From NCBI GenBank assembly GCA_021464415.1, contig CM038466.1, forward strand, positions 54,652,613 through 54,716,612: DNA of 64,000 bases. Direction: 5' to 3'. Below, one piece after another: positions 20,839 to 32,683 of the stretch. Source of the DNA: Lonicera japonica. Its lineage: Eukaryota; Streptophyta; Magnoliopsida; Dipsacales; Caprifoliaceae. Both the position numbers and the translations under genes were made by a program. The notes beneath the pieces were generated by a model. The model was not told the origin of the DNA. It saw only the letters and a program-made list of their open reading frames with translations, and searched no databases. Positions within the stretch are counted from its first letter, which is position 1. Each line of letters starts with the position of its first letter.

Positions 20839-22437
20839 TTATAATCCCGGTTGTCGCTTTCCTTCTTCGTTTACCCATGGCTCTTGAAACCCGCAGTAAG
20901 GGAAGTCTTCACCCTCTTTAATGAACCACCCATTCAATGATCTATCCATGAATATGGCGTTCTTTGTGCAATTATCATCCCCCATATATCCCAAACCAGC
21001 CAGAGGCCTTGGTTGTTGGTATGGTTCAATCATTTGTGCAATGCTGGCTTGATATTTTCCCAAACCAATTCCCGGTAAGAATTTCATTTTCCTCATCATC
21101 TGTACCACTTGCGCCTTCATTGTCTCCATGTCATCGGGGGGCAGATAATTCACGGTCTGTGTGGTAAGAGTTTGTACCTTCGGTTCGTACGAAAATCCCC
21201 CGAGTTGGACATCTTGGCTCCCGATTCCTAATACGGGCGAGTTTTTCGGCGTTATCGTTCTTTCAGGATCGCCTTTAACAATGATGATGTCTCCGTTGAA
21301 AGGTATTTTCATTTTTTGATGAAGTGAGGAAAGGAGTGCCCCAACCTCATGCAGCCAAACTCGTCCTAATAAAAAATTGAAGCTTGATGGAATGTCAATG
21401 ACTTGGAACTCAGTGGTAAACGTGGCCGATCCTATTTGCATGCTCAGCATGAGGGAACCCAATACCTCTCGTTTGGTATTGTCGTATGCCCAAACCGTAA
21501 CTGGTGATTCTTCCAATGTAGTTAAGTCGATACCCAAACGAACAGCGGTTTTCAAAGGGCACACGTTAATCGTAGAGCCGTTATCCACAAGAACATAAGG
21601 TATAGACATCCCGCAGGCTATGACAGTGATATGCAGAGCTTGGTTATGATCTCGACCGAGCGGTGACAGATCTTCATCGGAAAACCCAAGTACTTGTTTT
21701 TGTGCCCCCATTGAAGCGATCATTGCTGTTAACTCATTCGGGGTGGATTCCAGAGGAACAACCGATTCGTCTAACATTTTCATTAGTGCCATCCGATGTG
21801 GTTTGGATGCCACTAAGAGTCCCCAAATTGAGATTTGGGCTTGTGTTCTCTTCAACTGTTCAACAACGCGCCCTTCTTCCGGATCTTTTGTCGGTTCCTT
21901 GGGAGTGGTGACATCAGTAGGTGGCTTGGCACTCGGCGGTTGGTAAACTCTACCAGAACGGGTCAATTGTTGAACCCAAGTTGCAACTGGGTCGTTCACT
22001 TTTTCAGTTATTTCAACTGGGGTTGACGGCAACTTTTCCTCGACTTGCGAAACTTTACTCCAATCAAAATCGATCATGTTTATTTGTGAGGAATATGCAT
22101 TTTGATGGGTGTCCCTTTTTACTCTTTTTCCTTGGTTATATCCGAGCCCTTGTCGCCTCGGGTTGCCTCCAAGCCATGGAAAGTGGGTGATCCCTTGATT
22201 CTGTTTGCCAAGCCCAAGACCGGGTATAAACTTCATCTGTTTCATCCAGCCCCTAACTTTTGGGCTAAATATCTCTTGTGATTGCGCGGTGCAAGTTTCA
22301 TCAACACATAGCCCCAATAAGGTTTCATCTTCGATTTTTTCGGCAATTTTCTGGGACTTTGGTGGAATGTATTCGATGACTGTGGGTGAAGGCTTTAAAC
22401 AGCCAACTTTCAATACTTCAACATTTTCTGTATTCAA
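20839..22437 (-). pseudogene. pol: Aspartic protease with flanking G-patch-like motifs (Tat element)
   Basis: The N-terminal G-patch-like motif MKFIPGLGLGKQNQG (about 22235) and GLGYNQGKR are followed by the protease core VLVDNGSTINVCPL (about 21590-21550; active-site triplet DNG in place of DTG/DSG, common in this clade) and FNFLLGRVWLHEVGA. A second G-patch-like motif MKFLPGIGLGKYQ lies near 21085. The frame continues from gag, interrupted by TAA at 22573-22575. It would cleave the polyprotein; the G-patch parts may bind RNA. Confidence 0.83.
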
Positions 22438-22572
22438 AGCAGGTTTAATTAAGAATACAGGATCTGGTAAATCTAAATCCTCCTTGATAGCGTTGATTCG
22501 GTGATTAGGAAGGGGATTCCTGGCAACATTCGGGGTTGACGGATCTGGGATTCTCTTGCTATCGATCAGGTT

Positions 22573-24170
22573 TTAGATGGCATGTCGTAGAGCCATACAA
22601 CTATCGGTAGTGTGCCCAAACCATTGGTGGTATTCGCACCGCTCATTCATGTTCCAATGAGGCGGTATCTGTTGTGGTAATGGCTTCGGATTCATGGGAT
22701 ACATAATCCCAGCTTTTTTCAGTTGTTCGAAAACCTTCCCCAACGGTCCTGGCAATTGTGAAAAATGTCGATCACGTGAGCGGTTCTGATCAAATGTCCT
22801 GGGGTTGTTGTTGTTGTTGTTGCGATACCCCAGTGTATGATAATCCCCAATGTTTTTCACAGAGTTCTGACCATAGGGGTTGTTGGAGTATCCTCTGCCA
22901 TAGGACCCATAAGATGTTACTTGATTGACAGCGGACGTAGAAGTCTTCTTGTATTGAGAGGCAGACTTCTTGATTTCAGCCTGTTTGGCCAGGTCCTCAA
23001 TTTCGTTGCCCACGTGGAGTAGAGCCTTGAACCTGCTAAAGAACTGATGACCCATTTGAGTCCGAATCTCGGGTTTTAAATTCTTTACGATTAACCCCAA
23101 TTGTTCCTCTTCATCTAGGCGCTCCACCATTTGGGCTGCCAATTCTCTCCATCTCGTAACAAATTCGCTGATGCTTTCATTTTCTTTCTGCTTAGCCATC
23201 TCCAAATGTTTCCTTGTAACTTTAAGCTCCTCATTAGTTTTGTACTGAGACACAAACTCTTGGACGATGGCTGACCATGATCTAACCCGGTTCTTCTCAA
23301 GGTTCAAAAACCAACTTTGGGCTGGTCCAGCTAGTGTAAGATGAAAAGAATTAGCCAATTCAGCTTCCCCGACATCATAAATTCTCATTGAATGGACGTA
23401 TGATTTTAGGTGGAGTTCCGGCGGTGTAGTTCCCGTAAACTTTGGTATTGAGGGCATCTTAAAACCCACTGGATAATGAGCCTCTGGGTACAAATTATAA
23501 CTCTGCAACTGGGTCAAATCATTTGAACTTTCGGTGACCTTTTGGGTAAGTGCCTTCAGTTGTTCTTTGAGTTCAGATAAGTCTTTATCCCCCGGTAGCC
23601 TTCCATTGGTGAGGGGCCCTCCCCTTGGACACTCATGGGCCTCCTTATCGGTTCATAATATGGATCGTGATAAGGTTCGTGCATCGATGGCATTTGTGGA
23701 GGGGCTTGATTTATAGGATCTTGGTGTAACCAATTGCCAACTGGATCATGCATGTGTTTGGGTTGGTTCAACTGTTCGAATGGAAGTGGTGCTTCCGTAT
23801 GAACTGAGAGTGGCGGTGGTGGTGGAGGAATAACCGGAGTTTCCCTCGATGGTTCTGCCAGGCAGCCTTTAGCCAACTCGTCCAACTTGGCACGAGTGTT
23901 TTGATTGTCACTTAGTAACATGGCCATGCTTTGGTTCAGGTTCATTAACATCCGATACATGTCTTCAGGGTTCGGTAACGGAGCATTCATGTTTCCGCTT
24001 GTGCTAGCCAAGTTTGGATCGGCATTGAGAGATGGAGTATGATGCAGTGGTTGACCCCCAACGGTATTGTTCTGAGGCATTCCCAGGTTTGGGTAAAACG
24101 GACCGGGCGGCGGATCCGCTGCATTGTTGAACTGGTTGTTCACATTTCGGTTAGGAGTATTCTGATCCAT
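22573..24170 (-). pseudogene. gag: Gag of the Tat element
   Basis: The likely start is the ATG at 24170 (MDQNTPNRN), inside a frame open from 24371. The N-terminal part is proline- and asparagine-rich. The retrotransposon gag core is present (FKMPSIPKFTGTTPPE, SWFLNLEKN, ISEFVTRWRELA, about 23460-23120), followed by a basic Asn/Gly-rich tail and a Cys/His finger-like end (CEYHQWFGHTTDSC, near 22610). A frameshift near 23590 separates the two halves. The TAA at 22573 interrupts the join to protease. It would form the cytoplasmic particle. Confidence 0.83.
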
Positions 24171-25184
24171 ATTTTCAAAAGAATCCGGTCTAACGAGTCG
24201 TCCGGTACTGTCTCTTCCTGCCCACGCAGAGGCCAGGATGGAATGAATATCTGATGCCGGAAAAAAGGACAAATTCGATCGCGTGCATTTCCCGGAAAAT
24301 AACAACAATATATCATTTAGAACTCGCCGGACTTTATCCAGAAATACATCGATCGGGACAAAAATAAACACACAAAAAGTTTTCTTTAGGTGAGATCAAA
24401 AGCAGACCAACGACGACAACTTAAGAGCTCCGTGTAGCGGTAGGGTAGGAATAGAATTCCCTGGGTTCCCTGACCGTCTACAGTTTTGGAAAATCATTTT
24501 GAAAAGAGTTTTCTAAAAAATCATTCAAAAATACGGGTAGATCTCTCCTCATGAGTTGCTTTGTTCATGGAATTAGGGCTTTCGCTCACTAGATTCTCAT
24601 GACTGTCGGTCATAAAAATAATGCAGAAAATCTTTGTGTTCTAAGCTGACTCCGCTATATGCAAGCGTGGCTGAAGAGGGTAAGGTTTAAGGCTCCATCC
24701 TGTTTGGCAGGTCTTACGATATACCTCAAGAGCGCAGGTACGTGTAAGGACCTTTTGATATACATCCCGGGTACGTGAGTGTTCTCGTCACTCGATATAC
24801 CTCGGTAAGTACTTGGCCAAGGAGAGTGGTTCCAGGCACTTTTGGCTAGTGTAGACCCGCAAGTCCACGGCCTAGTCACGACACTGGTCCCGAGGTTAAT
24901 AGGGTAAATTCACACTCGCGAAAATGCATGATAAGACGTGGGTGTGTGCGAAATAACAATCTGGCGGTTCATTATTGATCATTGCTTTAGGATTTGTTAT
25001 GATAATTTACAAAATTTTAATTACGAAAAAGATTCCCTTCACATAATTAGCAAATAAAGGTATCAGGGTATCCACCTAGATTCGCTTCTATGTTATCCTA
25101 GAGCTAAGGCTTACAAGACCTATATCTAATAAATAATAGTAATTAAATATATGATCCATTATATCAGAGCTTAGTTCTCGACAG
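24171..25184 (-). other. Untranslated leader of the Tat element
   Basis: About 1 kb between primer site and gag start. It holds repeated GATATAC/ACGTAC-type short motifs (24715-24800) but no convincing long frame; the extra gene that Ogre elements have upstream of gag is not present here. Confidence 0.65.
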
Positions 25185-25202
25185 TCCCCAGCAGAGTCCC
25201 CA
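25185..25202 (-). promoter_or_regulatory. Primer-binding site of the Tat element (tRNA-Arg type)
   Basis: The minus strand reads TGGGGACTCTGCTGGGGA directly inside the LTR. This resembles the tRNA-Arg primer site TGGCGACTCTGCTGGGGA common in Ogre/Tat elements, with one mismatch at position 4. Confidence 0.7.
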
Positions 25203-26020
25203 GTGTGAGAATCCGGACCCGCGACCCGAGAGAAAAGAAAAGGGTCCTCGTTCTCGGTTTTATTGGAAAACGTGTTTTGTAGAGTCGCCAATTTGTTTTA
25301 CGAGAAAACAAACAAAAGATCGTACGAAGGATAATTCAAAAACGAACTATCTTTCATACGTATGAAACCAGAGTTTTAAAATATACTTTGCTAGGGTTCG
25401 GGAACTACGTTACTAATTGGGAAGGTGTTAGGCACCCAATTCGCCCTTTCGGTCTCTTAATGGATCATGTATCTAATTCCTATTTTAGATATCTTGCAAG
25501 TAGTTCGAATGGTTTTCAGAATAGTCCTTCCCAGATAAATTTGATTTAAAACGGTATTTTGAAATCGGACTCGAGCTTTGCGAGCGCCTACGTATTCATT
25601 TGTAGAATGAAATCAAAGTCTCGTAGTTCCATTCTTTTGGAAACTATTTTTGTATTTTTGTTTGTTTTAAAAATGTGTCAAAACGGATTTTAGATTTCTT
25701 GTAAAACTTAGAAAGGACTTGATTTGAAAGCAATGAACTTCTTTGCAAGTTATCTAATTTTCTGTATTAAAAAGTGAAATTAAATGCAGCACTAAAATCA
25801 AAGAGGGTTGTAGAAAATATACCTGATGCGCTTGAAGAAGAAATAAGAACCTTGCCTTGATTGCTCCTTTCTCTCTCTAGAAGTTCTCTCTCTAGATTTT
25901 CTCTCTCTAGAACTCTCTCTTAGATTTCCTCTAAAATGACTCTCTAATAATTTTGACAGAGTTTTTACTTGCTAAAAACACTATTGAGTGTTGATGATCC
26001 CGAATGAGAGCCCAAGGGTC

Positions 26021-26030
26021 CTATTTATAG
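26021..26030 (-). promoter_or_regulatory. LTR TATA box
   Basis: CTATAAATAG on the minus strand, 3' of the GC-rich repeat block, in a perfect ATTTTTGCTATAAATAG context shared with the antisense gene promoter at 15524-15540. Confidence 0.75.
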
Positions 26031-26057
26031 CAAAAATCTTGCCAAAAACGCTCCAAA

Positions 26058-26268
26058 AGAGGCCAACCGCAAGGGGTAGCCGCAGGGCGTGCGGCTGGGA
26101 GCGTGCGGTTGGGGGTAGCCGCAGGGCATACGGTTGGTGCGTGCGGCTGGGGTGTGCGGCTAGTGGCGTGCGGCTGGCGCGTGCGGCTAGGGTGCCAACC
26201 GTACGGCTGGCAGCGGGTGCGGCTGGGGGTGGCCGCATGTCGTGCGGCTGGGAGCGTGCGGTTGGGTC
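26058..26268. repeat. GC-rich degenerate tandem repeat in the LTR U3 (TGCGGCTGG units)
   Basis: About 15 irregular copies of GTGCGGCTGG/GTGCGGTTGG with spacers such as GGGTAGCCGCAGGGC. A smaller version occurs at 15435-15520. Likely enhancer or merely slippage-prone; not resolved. Confidence 0.75.
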
Positions 26269-26489
26269 ACAAAAAAATTGCACGGGAACACTTGGAAATT
26301 GCACAGGTCGATCCCTGTCCTAGTAAGCGAAGAGGCAACAAAAGGTTATATCAAACTCCCAACGCGGCCGAAAATGGAGTTTTTCCTAACGGTCTTCTAT
26401 ATGCATGATGACTCAACACTTAATGCAAGATGCTTTGTTTTTTAAGAAAAATAGAGTTCGCACGAGAGTCGTGGATTGGGGTGTTCACA

Positions 26490-26854
26490 TCTATATATGA
26501 GAGGATAACATTTTGTGTAAACAAAAGATTTATACCAGTGTTCAGAAAATTAGAATATACGTTTTCTGATACAGGAGATCCACACAACTTAATCTGAGTG
26601 TTCTGATGTGAGAGATCCATACGAGATGGCAGTCACAGAGCATACTAAAATCAGACGAAGATGGTAAGTGGCAGCTGTAGAGCATACTTATCATTCTTAA
26701 GAATTTTCATACTAATCAAAGTATAAATATCAATGAAAAATATGTTTCTTTAAACAAGAAAAGTTTTAATCAAGTGTTTAAGAAAGAATTGCTTATTACC
26801 AGAATCCTTAATGCCATAAATATACCAGAAAAGACTACTCACAAATATACATAA
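26490..26854 (-). other. EPRV copy 3 leader fragment
   Basis: This matches the leader at 40450-40815 in inverted orientation up to the point where the Tat LTR begins. It contains the conserved paired direct repeats described for 40616-40741 and 32283-32407, and the start of the small leader frame also present at 40684-40905. Confidence 0.75.
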
Positions 26855-26869
26855 CTACCTCTGATACCA
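26855..26869 (-). promoter_or_regulatory. tRNA-Met primer-binding site (EPRV copy 3)
   Basis: The minus strand reads TGGTATCAGAGGTAG, identical to copy 1. Confidence 0.85.
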
Positions 26870-27381
26870 ATATAAGAGGGGGAATTATCCGTAGTTAAGT
26901 TCTACGCAATAAAGGGGGAATAGACACACTCTAAAAATAAAGCTTAAGTATAAATAGGGCAAGTATCGGGGTTACGTAGGACATATAGAAGAGTACAGGC
27001 ATGCTTAAGGATAACTAAACATAGACCAGTACCAAGAAATAATAACAAACACAGAATTATATAAAATAATATAGGCATCTCATTAACTTAGAAAATACTC
27101 TCATTGAGAGAATTACAAGCTTTCTCACACTAGAAAAACAAACTGACTCGAGATATCTAAAACAATAATGGCTAGCTCCTTTTATAGCTGAAAGGCGTAG
27201 CAACAAGACAAAGGAAAGAAGAACAGCTGTCTAAAGGGATAAGATAAGAGATAAGATAGGAATCTCTTTTACAAAGCAAAAGTAAAGCAAAAGCAAAAGC
27301 ATCACACAACTATCGAAAGTAAAAGGCTTCACATAGGGCTGTCGGGAGTGGAAAAAATGTCATGCATGACGTCATGACGCA
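26870..27381 (-). promoter_or_regulatory. EPRV copy 3 promoter and 3' noncoding region
   Basis: TATA box (TATAAAAGGA on the minus strand) at 27177-27186. Layout as in copy 1. Confidence 0.75.
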
Positions 27382-28386
27382 CTAATTAGTTTCGTTTCCA
27401 TCATCGTCCCAATCATATCCGCCATAGAAGGGGAGTGTCAGGGGAATAGGGACCATCTTCATCAGGACTGGTATCTGCAAGTTCAGCAAGTTCCTGGGCA
27501 AAATTTCCTGCATTTGGATCATCATCATCTTCTTCACTAGTGTCATCATCGATGCCAACAAATGCTTCAGAGTCTGAACTTAATTCACCATAATCCATTT
27601 GATAGGTAAAAGCATAGGTAAACAAATGTTCATACAAAATACCACAATCTTCCCATCTGGCATTGTTCCAGGGATCATGAGCAAATTTAACATGATCGGG
27701 CACAGAGTCATAATCAACCTTATTTAAAGCACATATATTCCTTAAAAAGGTAACATAGTCAAGGTCATAGGGTTCCTTAATAGACTTTGCGAGATTACGA
27801 GTGAACCATGCGTCAATGGAGGCGTTCGATCCATCTAGATGAGGGGTTCGGAGAGGCTTATGAAAATGGATAAGACAGTATGTATGGTAATGAGTTTTTA
27901 AGGCTTCTTTCCACTGATCAACTGACTTAAACCATTTTAAAAAGATGAGAAAATTATACGAACTGGGAACTCCGTATAAATCCTGGTGAGCTGTCTGGAT
28001 CTGAGGATCTGATGTAGCAATTTGAATATATAGGAGGAGATCTGCAGCTTTGAATATGAAACCGATACAGTAAACCTGGGTGAGATACCATAGAAAGACC
28101 AACGCAATCTTGGGAACACGATAGCAGTAATGGATATGGAAAAGAGAACAGAAGGGGTAGGTAGGATGAAGCGAAGTCCTCTGAAACAGAGGCCATGTTT
28201 TTCAATCAGAAGGCAAAGGTACTGAAGTATCTGGTCTTTTCCTCGGGAACGAAGGGTATGAGTGAGGACTTTGCTCTGGAGATCATCTGGAAGATAAGGT
28301 ATGGCTTCAAGAGGTTCTAGAGGATGGTTTAGCTCAGCAAACTGGAAAGGTTTTGGAAATGGAGAAGGGTTAGAAGAGCTGGCCAT
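27382..28386 (-). pseudogene. EPRV ORF2 / C-terminal domain (copy 3), frameshifted
   Basis: It begins at the same MASSSNPSPFPKPF position (28386) and ends at TAG 27382-27384 by alignment. One frameshift lies near 28167 (just after the FRGLR motif) and another near 27427, so the acidic tail ends early. The upstream frame enters directly from RNase H without a stop, so this domain is an in-frame extension of the polymerase in this copy. Confidence 0.8.
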
Positions 28387-29663
28387 TTCAGAAGGAGATA
28401 ACTGGGTTAAAGTATAGACAATTGGAAGGCTTGATGCAAAATGAGGAGAATGGTCATTGAATTTAAAGGGCTTGCAAAAGGGTTCCTTTTCAAAAGGAGC
28501 GATGTGGGATACAAAGCTTATCTCCGAAGGTTTTCTTAGCTGAGGGGGTTTTCTTGAGAAGAAATCAGCTATCACATTGTTTTTTCCTTTGAGATGTTTA
28601 ACTTCATAGTCCCATTGGGAAAACCATTCGGCCCAACGAAGTAACTGAGAATTTGGAATCTGTTTATTTTTGAATTGGATCATTGCTGGAAAGGATGACA
28701 TATCCATTTCAACCTTGAAATGATAACCAATCAAATGAAATTGAAATTTCTCAATTCCTCTTCTCACTGCAAGGATTTCTTTGAAAGTACTGTGGTAGTG
28801 GATTTCACCTTGCTTAAATCTTCCTGATTTATATCCACATGGAGTGCGAATTCCATTCTTTTCTTCAAGAAGTATGGCTGCCCAAAATTCATTACTCGCA
28901 TCAGTTTGAAGAATTCTCTGGCCTGTTGAGGGGATTTGCAAATCTGGGAGTTGTGAGGTAAGAGCTTTTAACTTCTGAACTGCTTCAGCTTGTGCTTTGG
29001 ACCACGGTGGGGGAGACTTCTTGAGGAGAGCTGACAGAGGAGCTGTATATGATACCACCTTTGGTATAAATTGAGACATGTAGTTAACTAAACCAAGGAA
29101 TTGTTGAATATGTGTCCTTGTAGTTAACTTATCAGGAAACTTCTGGAGATCTTTGGAAATATGCTCTTGCAGTTGGATCTTGCTGTCCTTGATTTTCATT
29201 CCTAAGAAATCAATCTCAGGGGTTCCGATAATCATTTTTCTTTCTGTCAACATGATTCCATGGGTAAGAACAATATGATGAAAATGATGGAGGAGCTGCA
29301 GATGTTCAGCTTTATTGGAACTAAATAAGAGGATGTCATCGATAAAGATCAATGCGTTTGCAGCAATGGGTTCAAATATCATCATCATTGTCTTCTGAAA
29401 GATGGATGGAGCATTTTTGCATTTTGAATACCAAGTTGCCAAAATCCGGCTTTGAGATCGAACTTGGAGAAAATATGAGCATTGGAGAGATGACTAAACA
29501 GCGAATGTTTTTGTGGGAGAGGGAATTTGTCACTTGCCAAGAAATAATTCAACGGCTGGTAATTGATAACTAGTCACATTTTTCCTCTGATTTGCTCAGA
29601 ACGTTTATTGACATAAAAGGCTTCATAAGCCCATGGAGAAGTGGTATCTTCAATCAACTGCTA
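28387..29663 (-). pseudogene. Reverse transcriptase-RNase H (copy 3) with internal deletion
   Basis: RNase H (LQTDASNEFWAAILLEE near 28900) and the RT catalytic FIDDILLFSS (near 29340) are present. Relative to copy 5 about 80 bp are missing at 29416-29440, removing the segment around the VMPFGL motif. There is a TGA at 29574-29576 in the fingers region (position shared with copy 5) and a TAG at 29661-29663. RNase H runs open into ORF2. Confidence 0.85.
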
Positions 29664-31325
29664 CTGTTTGAGAGACTGGAGTTCTTTGAGAGCAAGTGCT
29701 TGGTATTCTGGATTCATTCCAGAATGAGAAGCTCTAGTAGGATTCACATCTTCATTCAGCTTGAAAGGAAGAGTAACGAAGAATTTGTTGTTTCTCCATA
29801 AAGGGTTCTGACATTTGGTGAGGAATTCCGTGTGACTTTCTGCACATGACATAGTGATCAACTTCTGACGTATTGTATCAAGAGAAATACCAGGAGCAAT
29901 AGGAAGCAAAGGTGCAGATTGATAAAAATCAAGCGCTTCTTGCATATCGTGCCAAGGGAGGAATGATTTCTTGTGGCGCAATCCTTCATCAAGAAATTGG
30001 ACTGGCAATTTCTTTATCAGATCCCATCCGATCATGATTTCCTTCATAGTGATCGGGCTGCCGTAAACAGGGTGCTTAATACGGACTCCTGGGAAAATTT
30101 GAATTAGGATTGGCTTTGTAACCTTATCAACATACATGATTTCGCCATTCGCAACACGAAATGCTATGTGACATGGTTTCCAGAGACTGGCTGGTAACAA
30201 AGAGGGAGTGATCATAGTTCTTGAGGCACCGGTATCAAAAAGAGCAAGGACCTTGATCGGCTTGGAGTAAGCTTCAGGGAAAAGCTTAACGTAGGCATGA
30301 GGAGTTTGAGCTGCAAGGAGTTCTTCTTGATTTGCACAATTTAACTGCTGTAAGTGAAAAGCTTCATCACTAGGAGGAGAGGACACTGAACTTTCGTCAT
30401 CACTTGGGATTTCAGTTTCTACTTCTGACTGATCTGAATCAGTATAAGCAATCTTCATTAAGCTCTCTGGAGAAGCTTCATCAGCTGCAGAGATAACTGA
30501 TTCAACATCAGATTCTGCTATATCTGGAGCAAGCTTGTGTAACAGAGCCATAAATTGTGCTTTCTTTTCACCATTGGGGCAATTCTTTGCATAATGACCG
30601 GGCTTCTTGCAGATGAAACATTTATCATTCTTTTTGCCACGAAAGGCTTTCTTCTTGACGAATTTGAAGTTTTTGAATTTCTTCTTCTTCTTGCTTTTGT
30701 AAGGTTTGACAAAATCATTTGAGGATGATTTCGAAGAACGAGAAGATTTTCTGAACTTCTTTTTCTTATGGGAACGCTTATGCTGGGAACAATCACATCC
30801 TTCCTTGTTTTTGCATTTGATTTTCCAATGATCCTTGTTGCAGGCTTTGGAGAGCATTTTGCTGGTTTTCTCCATTTCATCCATTAATTTCTTCTGGTTA
30901 TAAATTCGTTCAACGGAATCTGTAAGCAATTCGTAGATGCGACCCAAAGAAAGAGTTTTAAGCTCTAACTTTTGAATCTTTAATAACTTCTCAGCTTCTG
31001 AAACAAGCGCATCAAGAAATGATTGGAAGAAAATCTGCTTAAGGTTGGGATCATCAATTCCACCAAGGATGTAAAATCTCTTTGACATGCGGTCATATTG
31101 TCGTTCAAGATCGGCTTCTTGGAGAGAACAACACTTCATTCCCATAAATTCTGAACGGGCTATATCACCAAATTTGGACGGAGTTCCAACAAACTCATTG
31201 TAGATGGTACCAAGAAATACATCAACATAAGTAACTTGTTGCAGTTGAAGTTGTCTGTATTCTTGTAGAGAGTCGTACCAATCATGCAAACGTCCTGTTA
31301 AGCGAGCAAGGAATCGCTTAAACAC
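29661..31325 (-). pseudogene. Coat protein core, zinc knuckle and protease (copy 3)
   Basis: A 554-codon open stretch contains the capsid core from RFLARLTGRLHDWYDSL, a basic patch, knuckle CFICKKPGHYAKNC (near 30600) and protease FDTGASRTM (near 30225). It is entered from 31415-32003 through a frameshift near 31485. Confidence 0.85.
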
Positions 31326-32003
31326 TGACCGAAGATCATAAAGCTCATTATCGGCAATAATCCAAGCTTTAAATTGAAAGAATCGGTCTCGCCAAAATTT
31401 AGGTTTAATATCATCTAGGGTAAACCGTAGATGATTCTCTTGGTGATGGTTAGTCGGGACTTGAGCTGGAGGTGGGACAGGATTGGTTGAGGGTTATCTG
31501 GGGGATCTTCAACCATTGGTTCTGTGGCGTCTTCAGTGGGTTGAGTATTAGAGGTTTGAGCTGAGTACATTTGTTCAAATGAACCAAACAAATCATCAAA
31601 CTCAGTTTTAACAGGAGTATGGTCAAAAAGGGTAAGGGCTCTGAGGAACGAGGCTATGTGATTAACTGGTTGGTTTTCATGTATTTCCATTGCAAACATA
31701 TCCATAGGTTTGGTAGAGGCGCCTTGGATAACATCGGTAGCGGTAGATGGATGACGGTAGGCTTCTGGATTGGTTGCCGGTGAAGTGGTAGTTGACTTCA
31801 TGGTGGAAATGGGTGTGGGTGGAGGTTCATGAAGTACAATTCCATGGGCTTCTCTGGCTGTTGGAGGAGCTGATATGCTGTGAAAATCAGTGCGTGCTGA
31901 GGACCAATCAATTTCAGATGGATGTTTGGCTTTGAACGGGTAATTTGATTTGGGAGGTCTGAAAACTGGTTTGGGAACTGGTTTGGGTTTTGGGGGAGAT
32001 GAC
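31326..32003 (-). pseudogene. Coat protein N-terminal fragment (copy 3)
   Basis: Begins abruptly within the proline-rich PPWSSPPKPKPV region (near 32000) without a natural start; the preceding coiled-coil region is absent. Frameshifted near 31485. Confidence 0.8.
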
Positions 32004-32087
32004 CCGTTCAAAGCCATTGAGCGGGTTCATATTCAAAGCTTGCGAATTTGCCTCTGATACAAAGCAGTTTTGGGAAGAAGGTGAACA
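32004..32087. other. Scrambled junction between EPRV copies 3 and 6
   Basis: Contains GCCTCTGATAC (inverted piece of a primer site, about 32050-32060) and TTTTGGGAAGAAGGTGAACA (about 32067-32087), a displaced scrap of lineage II ORF2 matching 39233-39253. The remainder is unassigned filler. Confidence 0.6.
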
Positions 32088-32122
32088 CAAAACTACGAAT
32101 ATCTGTATCCCCCCCCTTAATG
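32088..32122 (+). repeat. Left terminal redundancy of EPRV copy 6
   Basis: Same sequence as 40121-40155 apart from the length of the C-run (8 versus 9). It reflects linearisation of the circular genome at the minus-strand gap, with a short overlap. Confidence 0.85.
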
Positions 32123-32135
32123 GTATCAGAGGCAG
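32121..32135 (+). promoter_or_regulatory. tRNA-Met primer-binding site (EPRV copy 6)
   Basis: TGGTATCAGAGGCAG, a good match to the caulimovirid initiator-tRNA-Met site. Confidence 0.88.
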
Positions 32136-32683
32136 TAGTTATGTTGTCAGCGTAAACCTCTTTTAAGTTCTGATCTAATGGATCAAATAATCTAAGTAGA
32201 ATTTTCAGCTTCTGATTATGAAATATTTCTAAAACATGTTTGATAATTATACTATGACCAGTATGAGATTTATACTTGCGAAAGTATGCTCTATGACTGC
32301 CATATAATTAGCAAATCTGTGATTAGTATGCTCTGTGACTGCCATGTATATGGATCTCTCACATCAGAAAACTCAGATCTTGTTAAGTGGATCTCTCGTA
32401 TCAGAAATCTAAAGTGTTTTTACTTAGAAAACGAGTATAGTTCTTAAGAAAATAGATGATATTTTGTAGTATCTCAGACAGGGTGCTTGAGGAAAGAGCA
32501 TTGAAGGCAGAGTGTGCCGTGTGTAGCTCGATGACTCGCAGATGTGGTCTGATATACATAAAATCTCTTCAGTATTTCTTAAGGTCGTCTTCTTTGACAT
32601 CTTAGTAAATATTTTATCAGAAGAAGCTGTTATTTCTAATTTGAATATTTGAGAAATTAGTGAAGAACTTAACCTTTTCAAAA
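32136..32683 (+). other. EPRV copy 6 leader with paired direct repeats
   Basis: About 550 nt of untranslated leader. Two copies of AGTATGCTCT(A/G)TGACTGCCAT lie at 32283-32303 and 32325-32345, and two copies of TGGATCTCTC(AC/GT)ATCAGAAA at 32351-32370 and 32388-32407. The same paired arrangement survives in lineage I (40616-40741), although the rest of the leader has diverged. Confidence 0.8.

Larger units (their letters stand above)
11589..26489 (-). mobile_element. Tat-clade Ty3/gypsy retrotransposon (minus strand), 3' LTR missing
   Basis: On the minus strand: 5' LTR (26489-25204), primer site (25202-25185), leader, gag, protease/G-patch, RT, RNase H, a second RNase H and integrase ending at 17193. 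Two extra genes follow on the opposite strand (15628-16860 and 11705-14902). Two RNase H domains in this order are characteristic of Tat (Ogre/Retand-type) elements. No LTR copy is found at the left end, which joins EPRV DNA directly at 11588/11589, so the element is truncated there. The gag-pol frame carries several stops and frameshifts. Confidence 0.88.
25204..26489 (-). repeat. Tat element 5' LTR
   Basis: On the minus strand it begins TGTGAACACCCC at 26489 and ends GGATTCTCACA at 25204, giving matching TGTGA...TCACA ends, one base from the primer site. Length about 1286 bp. The right flank is EPRV leader. It contains the GC-rich repeat block and a TATA box. No second copy exists in the window. 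Confidence 0.8.
26490..32003 (-). mobile_element. EPRV copy 3: endogenous caulimovirid, lineage I, minus strand
   Basis: Reading leftwards from 32003: coat protein, protease, RT, RNase H, ORF2, promoter, primer site and about 365 nt of leader, stopping where the Tat LTR starts. It lacks a movement protein and the first part of the coat protein. It is closely related to copies 1, 2, 4 and 5. It has frameshifts, nonsense codons and an RT deletion. Confidence 0.88.
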
